From Bombus terrestris (taxonomy: Eukaryota; Arthropoda; Insecta; Hymenoptera; Apidae): a stretch of 64,000 nt of DNA. How positions within the stretch are numbered: the first letter of the stretch is position 1; each line of letters begins with the position of its first letter. The translations under genes were made by a program, and so were the position numbers. Below are positions 62,396 to 64,000 of this stretch, piece by piece. The DNA lies in the NCBI RefSeq assembly GCF_910591885.1, contig NC_063277.1:10974001-11038000 (forward strand), given 5' to 3'. A model generated the notes under the pieces. It saw only the letters and a program-made list of their open reading frames with translations. It made no database searches and had not been told where the DNA came from.

Positions 62396-62609
62396 GCTCC
62401 GTTCATTTGTCTTTTTTTTTTGACCCTCTCTAAATCATCGTAAAATGTATATTCGCGTTGCTCTGTTCGTTGAATGTGAACCTAAAGTGACCCGACAAAT
62501 GGACGGATGAACTGAAGCGGCAAGAATAAGCTACGTTTTCCGGATATACGGGTTGGAACTATTAACATACTTTGGCGGATACTAGAGTGAGAAATGTATA
62601 TATCGAGTG

Positions 62610-62641
62610 TATATAAGATAGCGAGATAGCTTGCTCAGTTG
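62610..62641 (+). promoter_or_regulatory. Possible core promoter: TATA box and initiator
   Basis: TATATAAG at 62610-62617 is followed by TCAGTTG at 62635-62641, a match to the insect initiator TCAGTY with the start-site A at 62637. The spacing from the first T of the TATA box to that A is 27 bp, a few bases shorter than the usual 30-31. No downstream promoter element is visible at +28. Both motifs are short and occur by chance. The preceding GC-rich island and the exon-like sequence that follows give some support. Confidence 0.3.
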
Positions 62642-62812
62642 ATCGATCGGTAGCAGTATATTTCTCGACTGAAACGAAGTAGTTTATAATTTGAAAAACA
62701 AGCCTCAAACCATATTTTTGTGTATGAACATTTTTATCGTTTTGATGCCACGAATCGACCTTATAAATGCAGGATTACCAGAGAACCACTATAAACTGCA
62801 GTTCATAGCGAC
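62637..62812 (+). other. Possible first exon with start codon and splice donor
   Basis: Running from the putative start site, an ATG at 62724 opens a frame of 29 codons (beginning MNIFIVLMPRIDLINAGLPE). It remains open to a strong splice-donor string GTAAGTCA at 62813, leaving two bases of a split codon. The same frame is open upstream to a TGA near 62667. A 45-codon open stretch is unusual but not rare at this composition. I do not recognise the peptide. The next exon cannot be identified in the remaining 1.2 kb, so this is a hypothesis built on co-occurring signals. Confidence 0.2.
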
Positions 62813-62814
62813 GT

Positions 62815-64000
62815 AAGTCAGAATTTTGAGAATTTTAGTCACGTACTTCAGTTCTTACAAGTATCATGCCTTTAGCCTCGTGGTTTATTAATCTACAACT
62901 TTACTTTAATTTATGATATGATAAGCTTCCGTGGCTTGAAGAAATACAGTGAATGTAACTTATAACGATACATATAGAACGCTATCTCATGAAAAATAGC
63001 GTAATCTGATTTAGCTATATCACTATAAGTTTCAACCATTCATTTAGTATTACTGACCCATACATTAAGTCGCGTCGTTTCACTTGTCGCGTTTGTTACT
63101 AATGTCACGTGTTCGTGACACTTTGAGATTAATTTAGATCTAATTTTAAGCCGTGAGACGAATGAATATTAAATGGACGTACTTGTTTTAAGAAAGGAAC
63201 GATTGAATTATTGAATACATTGTACAGAAATGTGCCATGTAATTAAAGTATTTCTAAAAGCATCATCTAATATTTTGAAGTGTCGGAAAGATCCTAAACA
63301 GTAAAATATGTTCCTTTAAACATTTTATTTGCCTTCTCCAATAGTTTAATAATACCTGAAAAAAGGTTTTGCGTGTTTCGTAAGTCTAAGTGTAAATAGT
63401 CCATGTTCGGAAGCTCCGTGTCGCAACTTTATTAGAATGAATTACTTGATAATTATCAAGCTCATTCGACTAATTGAATTGGTATCGCGTGCGACGTTAA
63501 TTAAATCATGGATAGGTTTCACGAAGAGCAACGAAGTGGAATACAAACACACGAAGAAGTATATACGATCTTCGCGATTACCGTTTCAATATTCAAGTTT
63601 AACATGTCGGTACGCGGAATATCGCGGGCATTGTTAAAACACGAAACAGGAAACGAGATATCATTAAATTCCAAGTCGAATCTCAATTCGTTCAAACTTC
63701 GATATGTGGGATATTTGTATTAAAACGCGTGCATAACAAGGAAATGTTTCAGTGTGAAATCATACCGTTAATATTCCAATATCATTTGTCTTATCAATGA
63801 TTCATTCATATATTTCGATATTTCGTCAATGAGGTGCTACTGTCCTTTAATAGAACTGAACTAGCAGCTAATGTGCATATACAATATACAGAGTGAATCG
63901 TACAGATTATCCATTCTGGTTAATTTAGAGAATATATCATCTGAATATAAGATAGAGAATATGATATCTGAAAGAAAGTGTTTTATATAAAAATCTCGTG
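62815..64000. other. AT-rich stretch to the window edge
   Basis: No gene is supportable. Overlapping plus frames at 63437-63637 and 63508-63723 have no domain. If the exon at 62637-62812 is real, this stretch would be its first intron. Confidence 0.45.

Noticed and set aside
1..64000. tRNA, rRNA, snRNA and known insect microRNA signatures
   Set aside because: I scanned by eye for B-box-like GGTTCGAATCC strings, U2 and U6 hallmark strings and several known microRNA seeds and found no convincing match. A covariance-model search would be needed to exclude them fully.

Overview
The window looks like intergenic or deep-intronic DNA from an insect nuclear genome. It is AT-rich (roughly one third G+C by eye). 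CpG is not depleted even in AT-rich stretches, and the only protein homology I can see is a decayed mariner transposase. CpG-rich, AT-rich non-coding DNA with mariner and Tc1-like debris fits a hymenopteran, perhaps a bee, but that is an inference and I cannot name a species. I found no tRNA, rRNA, snRNA, CRISPR or bacterial-type operon structure, and no complete protein-coding gene I would defend. Open frames of 60 to 190 codons are scattered on both strands and overlap each other. They show no recognisable domains, and their number is about what chance gives at this composition. The long ones sit in local GC-rich islands, where stop codons are rarer.

What the sequence does support is repeats and mobile-element remains. 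The clearest result is a family of small non-autonomous Tc1-like elements (MITEs). Two copies have both ends: 9222-9594 (373 bp) and 10089-10591 (503 bp). Each is bounded by TA dinucleotides and by 17-bp terminal inverted repeats of the form CAGTRKCTCACGAAAGT, closely in the first and more diverged in the second. A third copy keeps one end at about 25898-26015. Weaker one-ended candidates end at 4804, 14236 and start at 19038. The copies share a block with a TGAAATTTCA-like core about 70-77 bp inside the terminus, on the same side in every well-supported copy. The 503-bp copy carries this block at both ends as long inverted arms.

Other structures, in order: a degenerate tandem repeat at 6037-6300; a diverged two-copy tandem duplication at 12784-13010; a 313-bp nearly perfect heptanucleotide satellite at 13844-14156, abutting one of the candidate MITE ends; a mariner transposase fragment on the minus strand at 28330-28540; a poly(A)-(TAAA)n tract at 34939-34979; a GC-rich island with a strong potential hairpin at 38922-38991; and a foldback-type inverted repeat with roughly 90-bp arms at 39669-39760 and 40935-41021. 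A homopurine run lies at 51741-51791 and an octamer array at 60190-60221.

The best candidate for a gene start is near the right end. A GC-rich island (about 58% G+C over 62041-62280) is followed by a TATA box, an initiator-like TCAGTT, an ATG at 62724 and a splice-donor consensus at 62813. If real, it would be the first exon of a plus-strand gene continuing beyond the window. I rate it speculative. GC-rich islands at about 2040-2330, 15440-15950, 19690-20010, 26740-27160, 38865-39360, 42320-42560 and 50380-51020 are the other places where regulatory or transcribed sequence is most likely.
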